Counted from the stretch's first letter, positions 15,796 to 22,978 are shown. The stretch: DNA of 35,246 nucleotides from CAIPVR01 sp049316905 (GCA_049316905.1 JBMOJH010000025.1:1-35246), one strand, 5' to 3'. Notes: generated by a model not told the origin, from the sequence alone. Numbers and translations are program-made.

Positions 15796-16755
15796 TCAGG
15801 TGATGGACTCGGCGAGCAGGAAGTAGAGCGGGATCCCGATGGTGAGGTTCAGCGGGAACGTCACGCCGAGGGCCAGCCCGAGCGACAGGCCCGTGTCCGC
15901 CTCCGGGAGCGCGATGCGAACCGCCGCGGGCGCCGCAATGTAGGACGCGCTCGCCGCCATCGCACCGAGCACCGCGGAGCCTCCCGCGGACAGGCCCGCC
16001 GCCACACCCGCGCACACCCCCACCACGCCGAGCAGGAGCGGCACCACCACGCCGAACGCGATCACCCGAGCCGACAACGACTTCGACTCCTTGAGCCGCG
16101 CCGCGGCGGTGGCCCCCATGTCGAGCAGGAAGAGGGTGAGGATGCCACTGAACGACGCCACGAAGAACGGTTCCACGCGAGCGAAGGCGGCGTCCGTGGC
16201 CACCACCCCCATGACGAGTCCCCCCACGAGGAGCAGGATGCTGCGCCCGGTCAGGACCTCGTGGATGGCACTGCGCCACCCGGCTCCGGAGCCCTTCATG
16301 GATACCAGCAGCAGGGCGACGATGATCCCGGGCACCTCGAGGAGTGCCACGAGCGTGGCCATGAACGGCTCCAGGCCGACCTTCGCCTCCGAGGCCAGCA
16401 CGGTGGCCGCGGTGAACGTCACCACGCTGACCGAGCCGTAGTGGGCGGCCACCGATCCGGCGTCCACCACGCCGAGGCGCAGGACCCGTCCCCCGGCGAC
16501 GAACACCACCACCGGGATGAGCAGGCCGAGGGCCAGGGTGGCCACGACCGGCAGCACGATGTCGCCGAGCTCCACCCCCTTCAGTGCGTGCCCGCCCTTG
16601 AGACCGATGGCCAGGAGCAGGTAGGTGGAGAGCCACGTGTGGATCGGGTCCGGCAGCCGGAGGTCCGAACGGACCACCACGGCAACCGCCCCGAGCACGA
16701 AGGCGAGCACCGGTGGCGAGGTCAGGTTCTCGATCGCCAGTCCCACCGACTCCAT
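15796..16755 (-). CDS. sbtA: SbtA-type sodium-dependent bicarbonate permease
   Basis: This 319-residue membrane protein belongs to the SbtA/DUF897 family, whose cyanobacterial members import bicarbonate with sodium. About ten hydrophobic helices form two inverted halves. The conserved stretches LLLAIGLKGGHAL, HYGSVSVVTFTAA and MAASASYIAAPAAVRIALPEA match the substrate-site helices of the family. ATG 16755 is fixed by GGAGG 7 nt upstream (16763-16767). There is no sbtB-like PII gene next to it. In a non-photosynthetic actinomycete it probably supplies bicarbonate for carboxylases or pH control; this is an inference. A TAGAGT box at 16796-16801 (minus strand) suggests its own promoter, just past the terminator of the TPP-enzyme gene. 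Confidence 0.88.
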   Translation of the reverse strand: MESVGLAIENLTSPPVLAFVLGAVAVVVRSDLRLPDPIHTWLSTYLLLAIGLKGGHALKGVELGDIVLPVVATLALGLLIPVVVFVAGGRVLRLGVVDAGSVAAHYGSVSVVTFTAATVLASEAKVGLEPFMATLVALLEVPGIIVALLLVSMKGSGAGWRSAIHEVLTGRSILLLVGGLVMGVVATDAAFARVEPFFVASFSGILTLFLLDMGATAAARLKESKSLSARVIAFGVVVPLLLGVVGVCAGVAAGLSAGGSAVLGAMAASASYIAAPAAVRIALPEADTGLSLGLALGVTFPLNLTIGIPLYFLLAESIT

Positions 16756-16795
16756 GTGCCGACCTCCTGTCGCGCCGCCCGGCCGACGAAGGTGG

Positions 16796-16801
16796 ACTCT
16801 A
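16796..16801 (-). promoter_or_regulatory. Candidate sbtA -10 box
   Basis: TAGAGT on the minus strand lies 40 nt before the sbtA ATG, giving a leader of about 33 nt that includes the GGAGG site. The possible -35 region overlaps the 18-nt core at 16815-16832 that recurs at 28214-28231. Confidence 0.35.
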
Positions 16802-16814
16802 ACTTCATGCTTTC

Positions 16815-16832
16815 GCGTACCTGTAATCGGGA
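16815..16832. repeat. 18-nt core shared with 28214-28231 (copy 1)
   Basis: GCGTACCTGTAATCGGGA differs at two positions from GCGTACCCGTATTCGGGA at 28214-28231. Both copies lie in intergenic DNA about 35 nt beyond the stop of a minus-strand gene and upstream of the next minus-strand gene. This copy is flanked by GTACC and GGTAC, a 5-bp inverted repeat. Function is unknown: a dispersed repeat, a 3'-end element or an operator are all possible. Confidence 0.5.
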
Positions 16833-16844
16833 TCGGGTACACGG

Positions 16845-16859
16845 CCGGGGGAACCCCGG
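16845..16859 (-). terminator. Hairpin after the Rieske-TPP gene
   Basis: CCGGGG-GAA-CCCCGG is a perfect 6-bp stem with a 3-nt loop, 7 nt beyond the TPP-enzyme stop codon. There is no T-tract, as is common in high-G+C actinobacteria. It separates that gene from sbtA. Confidence 0.55.
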
Positions 16860-16866
16860 AGCGGCG

Positions 16867-18858
16867 TCAGACCAGCTCGGGGTCCGCGTGCACGTGGACC
16901 AGCGCGGGCCCGGGTGCGGCGAAGGCCGCGGTGAGCGCTCCGTCGAGCTCCGCGGCGCTGCGCACGGGGATACCGGTGGCGCCGCAGAGCTCGGCGTAGG
17001 CCGCGAAGTCGGGGTTGTGCAGCGAGGTCTGCCACACGTCGAGCTGCGCGGCGCGCTGCTCCTTGGAGATCTTGCCGAGCACCCCGTTGTCGAGCAGCAC
17101 GTGGCGGACGGGGACCCCGTACTTCACGAACGTGGTGAGTTCCGCGAGGTACTGGCCGAACCCGCCGTCGCCGGTGACGGCCACGAGGGGACGGTCGCCG
17201 AACGCGGCCCACGCCCCGAGCGCGGCGGGGAGGCCGAAGCCGATCGAGCCGAGGTAGCCCGACATCACCACGGCCTGCTCCCCGGACGACTCGAAGTAGC
17301 GCCCGAACGAGTACGTGTTGTTGCCGACGTCCACGCAGAGCACGGCGTCGGACGGGCAGATCCGCGAGAGGGCGTCGAAGACCGCGGAGGACGAGACGCC
17401 GCGGCCGCGGTCGTCGGCCAGGCGCCGGGCCTTCTCGCTCCGCCACAGCGCCCAGCGCGCCGCCACGTCGGGTCGCTGGTCGACCGCGGCCAGCCGGTCC
17501 GGCAGCCCCTCCGCGAGCTCGTCGAGGGTCACGCCCACGTCGCCGACCACACCGCAGGTGACCGGGTGGAAACGTCCGATGGCCGCGGGGTCCGCGTCCA
17601 CCTGCACGATCGGCTTGTAGTCCGCGATGCCGGTGTGGTTCGAGAACGACACCCCGAGCGCGACCACCAGGTCGCTCTCGTTCATCAGCCAGCTCGCGAC
17701 CGGGGTGCCCGACCGACCGAGCACGCCCGCGCCCAGCGGGTGACGGTCCCCCACCAGGCCCTTGGCCTTGAAGGTGGTCACCACCGGCGCGCCGAGGCGT
17801 TCCGCGAGGGCGACCACGTCGGCCACCGCGTCGCGGGCGCCGTGGCCCACCACCAGCACCGGCCGCCGCGCCGTGGCAACCATCCCGATGGCCCGCTCGA
17901 GGTCCGCCAGCGGGGGGCGCACCCGCAGGTCACCGAGGCGTCCCTCCGGTCCCCCGGCCGCCTGGGCGGACGGGAGTTCCTGCACCTCGTCGGGCAGCAC
18001 CAGGTGCGCCACGCCACGGCCGTCGAGCGCGTGCTTCACCGCCAGGGTGGCCAGCTCCGCGTGGTCGGAACCCGACAGCACCGTGTGGGACCACACGGCG
18101 ACGTCGGAGAACGCCGCGGTCAGGTCGAGGTCCTGGAACGCCCCGCGGCCGAGCACCTTCGACGGCACCTGGCCGCTGATGGCGATGACCGGCGACCGGT
18201 CCACCTTGGCGTCGTAGAGGCCGGTCAGCAGGTTCGTGGAACCGGGCCCCGCAATCCCGAAGCACGCCGCGGGCCGTCCGGTCAGCTTGCCGTGCGCGGA
18301 CGCCGCGAACGCCGCCGCGCCCTCGTGGCGGATACCCACGTAGGTGAGCTCGCCCCGGGCCTCGGCCCGGCGCATCGCATCGGCGAAGCCCAGGTTGGAG
18401 TGGCCCACCATGCCGAACACGTGGGTCACGCCCCAGGCCACGAGCGTCTCGACCATCACGTCGGACACGGTCCGCTCGTGGGCCGCCAGCGGGGGCAGGG
18501 CGACGTAGACACCGTCCGGGCGCTCCTCCACCTCGAAGCACGCCGGCGCGTCGGTGAACGGCGGCGGCGGGGTGCCGGTGACGGGGTCGTAGTCGTAGCC
18601 GTGCCACGGGCAGCGCAGCACGTCGCCCTCGATCGTGCCCTCGCCGAGGGGCCCGCCCTGGTGCGGGCAGCGGTTGTCGAGCGCCCCGCACCGTCCGCCG
18701 TGGCGGCTGAGCGCCAGGGTGCGGTTGTCGACGGTGACGGTTCGGACCCGGCCCTCCGGCACGCCGTCGGGTTCGGCCACCTTGCGCCACACCACGCCCT
18801 CGTCCGGATCCCGGCCCCCGTCCGTGGCGCCGTTGCCCGGCCCCTCCGGCCCGGTCAC
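16867..18858 (-). CDS. Rieske domain fused to PoxB-like TPP-dependent enzyme
   Basis: This 663-residue fusion has an N-terminal Rieske domain (about 22-122) with both cluster motifs: Cys64-Pro-His66 and Cys83-Pro-Trp-His86, 16 residues apart. A full TPP enzyme follows from about residue 128. Catalytic Glu179 lies in GIRHEGAAAFAA, then come AGPGSTNLLTGLYDA, a central FAD/ADP-binding-type domain, and the C-terminal GDGGFGQYLAEL through LLDNGVLG that binds TPP and magnesium. The sequence fits pyruvate oxidase (PoxB) better than acetolactate synthase. It ends at PELV without the amphipathic C-terminal helix that anchors PoxB to membranes. GTG 18858 overlaps the stop of the upstream Rieske-GltS gene (GTGA), so the proteins are likely made together. 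Electron transfer from the TPP/flavin site to the Rieske cluster is an inference. Confidence 0.9.
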   Translation of the reverse strand: MTGPEGPGNGATDGGRDPDEGVVWRKVAEPDGVPEGRVRTVTVDNRTLALSRHGGRCGALDNRCPHQGGPLGEGTIEGDVLRCPWHGYDYDPVTGTPPPPFTDAPACFEVEERPDGVYVALPPLAAHERTVSDVMVETLVAWGVTHVFGMVGHSNLGFADAMRRAEARGELTYVGIRHEGAAAFAASAHGKLTGRPAACFGIAGPGSTNLLTGLYDAKVDRSPVIAISGQVPSKVLGRGAFQDLDLTAAFSDVAVWSHTVLSGSDHAELATLAVKHALDGRGVAHLVLPDEVQELPSAQAAGGPEGRLGDLRVRPPLADLERAIGMVATARRPVLVVGHGARDAVADVVALAERLGAPVVTTFKAKGLVGDRHPLGAGVLGRSGTPVASWLMNESDLVVALGVSFSNHTGIADYKPIVQVDADPAAIGRFHPVTCGVVGDVGVTLDELAEGLPDRLAAVDQRPDVAARWALWRSEKARRLADDRGRGVSSSAVFDALSRICPSDAVLCVDVGNNTYSFGRYFESSGEQAVVMSGYLGSIGFGLPAALGAWAAFGDRPLVAVTGDGGFGQYLAELTTFVKYGVPVRHVLLDNGVLGKISKEQRAAQLDVWQTSLHNPDFAAYAELCGATGIPVRSAAELDGALTAAFAAPGPALVHVHADPELV

Positions 18859-20525
18859 GGGTTCACCCCCGCGTACGCGACGCCGGTCAGATGGTGCAGG
18901 TCGCGGTCGAAGGTGGTGAGGTCGTCGGGGTTCAGGTCCGCGAGCCGACGGTGACCGCAGGCACCGGCCAGCACGCCGATCAGCTCGGTGGCGGCACGCA
19001 GGAACCGGTCGAGCCGCTCCGCCGCCTCCTGCACCGGCAGCCGGGCCCGGAGCTCCGGGTCCTGGGTGGCGATGCCGACCGGGCAGCGGTCGGTGTGGCA
19101 CGCCCGCATCCCCACGCAGCCGATCGCCTGCAGCGCGGCGTTCGACACGGCCACCGCGTCGGCGCCGAGCGCCAGGGCCTTGGCCATGTCGGCCGGTGTG
19201 CGGATGCCGCCGGTCGCCACCAGGGTGACCTCCGGGGCGTGGCGGTCGAGGTGGCGACGGGCCCGGGCGAGGGCCGGGACGGTCGGCACCGAGATGTTGT
19301 CGCGGAAGATCAGGGGCGCTGCGCCGGTGCCACCGCCGCGGCCGTCGAGGATCACGTAGTCCACGCCGATCGTGAGCGCGGCGTCGAGGTCGGCCTCGAT
19401 GTGCTGGGCCGACAGCTTCACGCCGACCGGGATCCCGCCGCTGCGCTCCCGGACGAACGCCGCGAACTCGGCGAAGTCGTCGAGCGAGGTGAACTCGGGG
19501 AAGCGGGCCGGCGACACCGCGGGGGTACCCGGTTCGAGCCCCCGGACCTCCGCGATCTTCCCGACGACCTTCGGTCCCGGCAGGTGCCCACCCGTGCCGG
19601 TCTTGGCGCCCTGGCCGAGCTTGAAGTGGAACGCCTGGACGACGTCGAGCACCTCGGGCCGCCAGCCGAAGCGGGCGGAGGCCAGCTCGTAGAGGTAGCG
19701 CGAGTTCTCCGCCTGCTCCTCGGGCAGCATCCCGCCCTCACCCGAGCAGATCCCGGTCCCGGCGAGCTCCGCGCCGCGGGCGAGCGCCGTCTTGGCCTCC
19801 TCGCTCAGCGCACCGAAGCTCATGTCCGACACGAACAGGGGCCGATCGAGCACGAGCGGGCGGGCCGCGTCGGGCCCGATGACCGTGGTGGTGTCGACGG
19901 TCTCGTCGTCGAGCAACGGGAACCGGGCCAGCTGGGCGGTCACGAACTGCAGGTGGTCCCAGCTCGGCAGGTCGTCGCGCGGCACGCCCATCGCCGCGAC
20001 CGGACCGTGGTGGCCCACCCGCGACAGGCCGTGACGGGCCAGCTCGTGGATCTCGGAGACGTGCGGCTCCTCGGCGGTGTCGTTGTGCGCGTTCGCGTAG
20101 TGCCACTCGTACTCGTCCGTCGCCACCTCCGCGCTCCCGCCGATCGTGACCGGCGTGTCCGAGACGCTCGGCATCGGGTGGCGGCGCCGCCGGGCGCGGA
20201 CCTCGTCGCCGTCGACCACCACGGCCCCGTCGACGACGGCGGACGCATAGCGGTGCAGGCATTGACGGTCGTCGTAGGCGCTGATGCCCGTCTCGATGCG
20301 GTAGTCCCACCCGTGCAGGCTGCAGATGAGGTCGTCGCCGACGACCTTGCCGTCCGCGAGGCGGGCGCCACGGTGCAGGCACCGCCCGGACAGGACCGAG
20401 TGGCGGTCACCGTCACGCACCACGACCACCTCGTCCCCGAGCAGCGACACCCCGAAGGGTTCGCGGTCGGGAAGGTCGTCCCAGCGCGCCAGGACCACCG
20501 GGTCCACGAAGTCCACGTCGCTCAC
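18855..20525 (-). CDS. Rieske domain fused to glutamate synthase FMN domain
   Basis: This 556-residue fusion has an N-terminal Rieske domain (about 6-110) with Cys49-Leu-His51 and Cys68-Ser-Leu-His71. It joins a linker and the GltS FMN-binding barrel (about 205-525). Family motifs are intact: FVSDMSFGALSEEAK, CSGEGGMLPEE, KLGQGAKTGTGGHLPGPK, DGRGGGTGAAP, and the [3Fe-4S] cysteines Cys470, Cys476 and Cys481 (C-x5-C-x4-C). There is no glutaminase (GATase type 2) domain and no GltD-like reductase nearby, so ordinary glutamine-dependent glutamate synthesis is unlikely from this protein alone. A His/Glu-rich stretch at 140-175 lies between the domains. GTG 20525 follows an AGGGGGA site. The next gene overlaps by 4 nt and also carries a Rieske domain. 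Confidence 0.9.
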   Translation of the reverse strand: MSDVDFVDPVVLARWDDLPDREPFGVSLLGDEVVVVRDGDRHSVLSGRCLHRGARLADGKVVGDDLICSLHGWDYRIETGISAYDDRQCLHRYASAVVDGAVVVDGDEVRARRRRHPMPSVSDTPVTIGGSAEVATDEYEWHYANAHNDTAEEPHVSEIHELARHGLSRVGHHGPVAAMGVPRDDLPSWDHLQFVTAQLARFPLLDDETVDTTTVIGPDAARPLVLDRPLFVSDMSFGALSEEAKTALARGAELAGTGICSGEGGMLPEEQAENSRYLYELASARFGWRPEVLDVVQAFHFKLGQGAKTGTGGHLPGPKVVGKIAEVRGLEPGTPAVSPARFPEFTSLDDFAEFAAFVRERSGGIPVGVKLSAQHIEADLDAALTIGVDYVILDGRGGGTGAAPLIFRDNISVPTVPALARARRHLDRHAPEVTLVATGGIRTPADMAKALALGADAVAVSNAALQAIGCVGMRACHTDRCPVGIATQDPELRARLPVQEAAERLDRFLRAATELIGVLAGACGHRRLADLNPDDLTTFDRDLHHLTGVAYAGVNP

Positions 20526-20563
20526 ACGTCCCCCTGTCGGGTCAGCCCTCCGCCCGCTGGTTC

Positions 20564-20569
20564 AGGCTA
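20564..20569 (-). promoter_or_regulatory. Candidate -10 box of the Rieske operon
   Basis: TAGCCT on the minus strand lies 38 nt before the GTG start, leaving a short leader that contains the AGGGGGA ribosome site. It shares the 82-nt divergent gap with the leaderless promoter of the CMD-family gene. Confidence 0.4.
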
Positions 20570-20595
20570 GGTGACCCCCCGCCCGGACCGGGCAC

Positions 20596-20601
20596 TACCG
20601 T
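20596..20601 (+). promoter_or_regulatory. Leaderless promoter -10 of the CMD-family gene
   Basis: TACCGT is followed by exactly 6 nt and then ATG 20608, with no Shine-Dalgarno. This is the geometry expected when transcription starts at the start codon. The same TANNNT-N6-start pattern is seen at 21555 and 28186. Confidence 0.6.
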
Positions 20602-20607
20602 CGACCC

Positions 20608-21009
20608 ATGACCAGTGACGGGAACGACGACCGCCGCCGACGGGGACTCGAGCGGATGGCCGCGGTGTACAGCTTCGAGGTCTCCGACGGCGGGGGCGAC
20701 TTCTTCGGCTACACCGTGGAGCACCTGTTCGGCGACATCTGGGAGCGGGAGGGCCTGTCGCTGCGCGACCGGCGCCTCATGCTCATCGGCCTCATGGTGG
20801 CGGAGGGGCTCGACGGCACCCTCGGCATCCAGCTCGACTCCGCGCTCGTGAAGGGTGACCTGACCGCGGACGACCTGCGCGAGGTGGTGATCTTCCTCAC
20901 GCACTACGCGGGCTGGCCGAAGGGCGCGGGGCTCAACACCCTGGTGGAGACCGCGATCGCCCGTCACGAGAAGGCCACGGCCGCGGCGAAGGACCCCGAC
21001 CTCCCGTGA
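20608..21009 (+). CDS. Carboxymuconolactone decarboxylase (CMD) family protein
   Basis: This 133-residue all-helical protein matches the CMD fold. FGDIWEREGLSLRDRRLMLIGLM corresponds to the first family helix pair, and GDLTADDLREVVIFLTHYAGWPKGAGLN to the second, with the family's conserved H/Y-A-G-x-P turn. It has no cysteines, so it is not an AhpD-type peroxidase and is closer to PcaC-like lactone decarboxylases. The true substrate is unknown. Translation probably starts at the 5' end of the mRNA (TACCGT, 6 nt, ATG). Its stop overlaps the SRPBCC gene by 4 nt, making a two-gene unit that diverges from the Rieske operon. Confidence 0.82.
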   Translation: MTSDGNDDRRRRGLERMAAVYSFEVSDGGGDFFGYTVEHLFGDIWEREGLSLRDRRLMLIGLMVAEGLDGTLGIQLDSALVKGDLTADDLREVVIFLTHYAGWPKGAGLNTLVETAIARHEKATAAAKDPDLP

Positions 21010-21542
21010 CCGCTCCCGACCGCCCTCCCGCCGCGGGCGACGACGACCCGCTCCTCTCGATGGAGGTGGAGGTCACCGAGCACCTCGCCGCACCGATCGG
21101 CGAGGTGTGGGCGCTGCTGTCCGACGTGGAGCGGATGGCCGGCCTCGGCCCGGAGCACACCCACGCCCTCTGGGACGCCACGGGCGGTCCGGCGGTGGGT
21201 TCCACCTTCCACGGCACGAACCGCATCGGCGACATGGAGTGGACGGTGGAGTGCACGGTGGTGGAGTGCGACCCGCCGCGACGGATCGCGTGGACGGTGC
21301 TCGACCCGGCCGAGCCGTCCTCCACCTGGAGCTACGACCTGGTGCCGGACGGCGACGGCACCTCGGTGACCCAGCGGTTCCGGCACGGTCCCGGCTTCAG
21401 CTACCTGCGCGCCCGGGTCGACCATCGGCCGGAGCGGGCGTCGGAGTTCATCGAGGGTCGGGCCGCGATGCTGCGGACGAACATGTCGGCCACGCTCCGG
21501 GCGGCGGGCGAGGTGCTCGCGGTCGACGGCGACCTGTCCTGA
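21006..21542 (+). CDS. SRPBCC superfamily (polyketide cyclase/dehydrase-like) protein
   Basis: This 178-residue protein has the START-like SRPBCC pattern. A first strand, VEVTEHLAAPIGEVWALLSDVERMAGLGPE, contains the helix that lids the cavity. Strands and turns follow in GSTFHGTNRIGDMEWTVECTVVECDPPRRIAWTV, then SSTWSYDLVPDGDGTSVTQRFRHGPG. A C-terminal helix sits near 140-170 (FIEGRAAMLRTNMSATL). Members bind hydrophobic ligands, and some are cyclases or aromatase subunits; the ligand here cannot be read. GTG 21006 overlaps the CMD stop (GTGA). An in-frame ATG at 21060 sits immediately before the first strand and is a possible alternative. Confidence 0.8.
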   Translation: MTAPDRPPAAGDDDPLLSMEVEVTEHLAAPIGEVWALLSDVERMAGLGPEHTHALWDATGGPAVGSTFHGTNRIGDMEWTVECTVVECDPPRRIAWTVLDPAEPSSTWSYDLVPDGDGTSVTQRFRHGPGFSYLRARVDHRPERASEFIEGRAAMLRTNMSATLRAAGEVLAVDGDLS

Positions 21543-21554
21543 TCCGCCGGGGCG

Positions 21555-21560
21555 TACGGT
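21555..21560 (+). promoter_or_regulatory. Leaderless promoter -10 of the class III aminotransferase
   Basis: TACGGT, then 6 nt, then ATG 21567, with no Shine-Dalgarno between. It lies in the 24-nt gap after the SRPBCC gene, so the aminotransferase may be transcribed on its own. Confidence 0.55.
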
Positions 21561-21566
21561 TCGGGA

Positions 21567-22919
21567 ATGGCGACGATCGACCGCTCCCGACTGACCGGCC
21601 TCATGGACTCCGAGACGGCCCTGTTCCGCTCCCGCACACCTCGGTCGGCCGGGCTCCACGCCGAGGCCCGCCGGTCCCTCCTGGCCGGGGTGCCGATGAA
21701 CTGGATGACCCGCTGGCCGGGGTCGCACCCGGTGTTCGTGGAGGAGGCCTCCGGCGCCCGCTTCCGCGACGTGGACGGCAACGAGTACGTGGACCTGTGC
21801 CTCGGCGACACCGGGGCCATGACCGGCCACTCGCTCCCGGCAACGGTGGAGGCGATCACCGCGCAGGCGCCCCGCGGCATCACCACGATGCTCCCCTCGG
21901 CCGACGCGGTCGCCGTGGGTGACGAGCTGCGGGCCCGCTTCGGGATGCCGGTCTGGCAGGTCGCCATGACCGCCACGGACGCCAACCGGTTCGTGCTGCG
22001 CCTCGCCCGCCACGCCACCGGGCGGCGCAAGGTGCTGGTGTTCAACTGGTGCTACCACGGCACGGTCGACGAGGCCCTCAACGTGCTGGCCCCCGACGGG
22101 ACGTGCACCCCGCGGCCCGGCAACACCGGCTGGGACGTCGACCCGAACGAGTACGTGAAGGTCGTCGAGTTCAATGACGTGGACGCGCTGCGGGCCGCGC
22201 TCGAGCCCGGCGACGTGGCCGCGGTGCTGGCCGAGCCGGCGCTCACCAACATCGGCATCGTGCCGCCCGAGCCCGGCTTCCACGACGAGCTGCGCCGACT
22301 CACCCGCGGGACCGGCACGCTGCTGGTGATCGACGAGACGCACACGATCTGCTGCGGTCCGGGCGGCGCGACGCGGGAGTGGGGCCTGGAGCCGGACCTG
22401 TTCGTGATCGGCAAACCCATCGGCGGTGGCGTGCCGTGCGCGGCCTACGGGATGACCGAGGAGGTGGCCGCCGCGGTGATCGGGGCCGCCACCGGCGAGG
22501 ACGCTGACGTGGCCGGCATCGGCGGCACCCTCACGGCGAACGCGCTGTCACTCGCGGCGATGCGCGCCACGCTCGCCGCGGCGCTCCGCGAGGAGGACTT
22601 CGCCGTCAGCATCCCGCTCGCGGACCGTTGGGCCGACGGCGTCCAGGCCACGATCGACCGCCACGGGCTGCCGTGGACCGTCAACCGCCTCGGCTGCCGG
22701 GCCGAGTACTGGTTCTGCCCGGCGCCCCGCAACGGCGGCGACGCCGCGGCCGCGGTGGACCACGAGCTCGACGCGTTCCTGCACCTGTGGTGCCTCAACC
22801 GGGGGATCCTCCTCACCCCGTTCCACAACATGGCGCTGTTCTGCCCGGCGCACACCGCCGAGGACGTCGACCGCCACACCGAGGTCTTCGCCGAGGGCGT
22901 GGCGGCGCTCCTGGCCTGA
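21567..22919 (+). CDS. Class III aminotransferase (glutamate-1-semialdehyde mutase-like)
   Basis: This 450-residue PLP enzyme is of fold type I, class III. It has the N-terminal VEEASGARFRDVDGNEYVDLCLGDTGAMTGH, the cofactor helix VFNWCYHGTVDEAL, LLVIDETHTICCG with the pyridine-binding Asp, and the Schiff-base lysine Lys283 in FVIGKPIGGGVPCAAYG. The overall plan, with R-D-x-DG-N-E-Y-V-D-L and GGTLTANALSLAAMRATL, resembles glutamate-1-semialdehyde aminomutase and its relatives. The usual TGSEA segment is replaced by TATDANRFVLRLARH, placing it in a side branch, probably an aminotransferase or mutase with another substrate. It is not obviously a hemL. It follows the CMD and SRPBCC genes and converges on the LigD-polymerase gene. 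Confidence 0.88.
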   Translation: MATIDRSRLTGLMDSETALFRSRTPRSAGLHAEARRSLLAGVPMNWMTRWPGSHPVFVEEASGARFRDVDGNEYVDLCLGDTGAMTGHSLPATVEAITAQAPRGITTMLPSADAVAVGDELRARFGMPVWQVAMTATDANRFVLRLARHATGRRKVLVFNWCYHGTVDEALNVLAPDGTCTPRPGNTGWDVDPNEYVKVVEFNDVDALRAALEPGDVAAVLAEPALTNIGIVPPEPGFHDELRRLTRGTGTLLVIDETHTICCGPGGATREWGLEPDLFVIGKPIGGGVPCAAYGMTEEVAAAVIGAATGEDADVAGIGGTLTANALSLAAMRATLAAALREEDFAVSIPLADRWADGVQATIDRHGLPWTVNRLGCRAEYWFCPAPRNGGDAAAAVDHELDAFLHLWCLNRGILLTPFHNMALFCPAHTAEDVDRHTEVFAEGVAALLA

Positions 22920-22929
22920 TCGGCGGCCT

Positions 22930-22968
22930 CGCCGGGAATCTCCGGCGGTACCGCGCCCGGAACGGGCG
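22930..22968. terminator. Double hairpin between convergent genes
   Basis: Two perfect stems stand in the 59-nt gap between the aminotransferase and the LigD polymerase. The first is CGCCGG-gaatct-CCGGCG (22930-22947). The second is CGCCCG-GAA-CGGGCG (22954-22968), followed by TT. Symmetry suits termination from both sides. Confidence 0.6.
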
Positions 22969-22978
22969 TTGCGGACCC

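Noticed and set aside
12104..16636. 1510-codon open frame on the minus strand across metH
   Set aside because: It is antisense to a full-length, motif-perfect metH and runs into sbtA and the intergenic gaps. It has no recognisable domain, and long antisense frames are expected at this G+C content.
15028..18954. 1308-codon open frame on the plus strand
   Set aside because: It covers the 3' end of metH out of frame, and sbtA and the Rieske-TPP gene in antisense. The translation is low-complexity Arg/His/Glu/Gly without domains.
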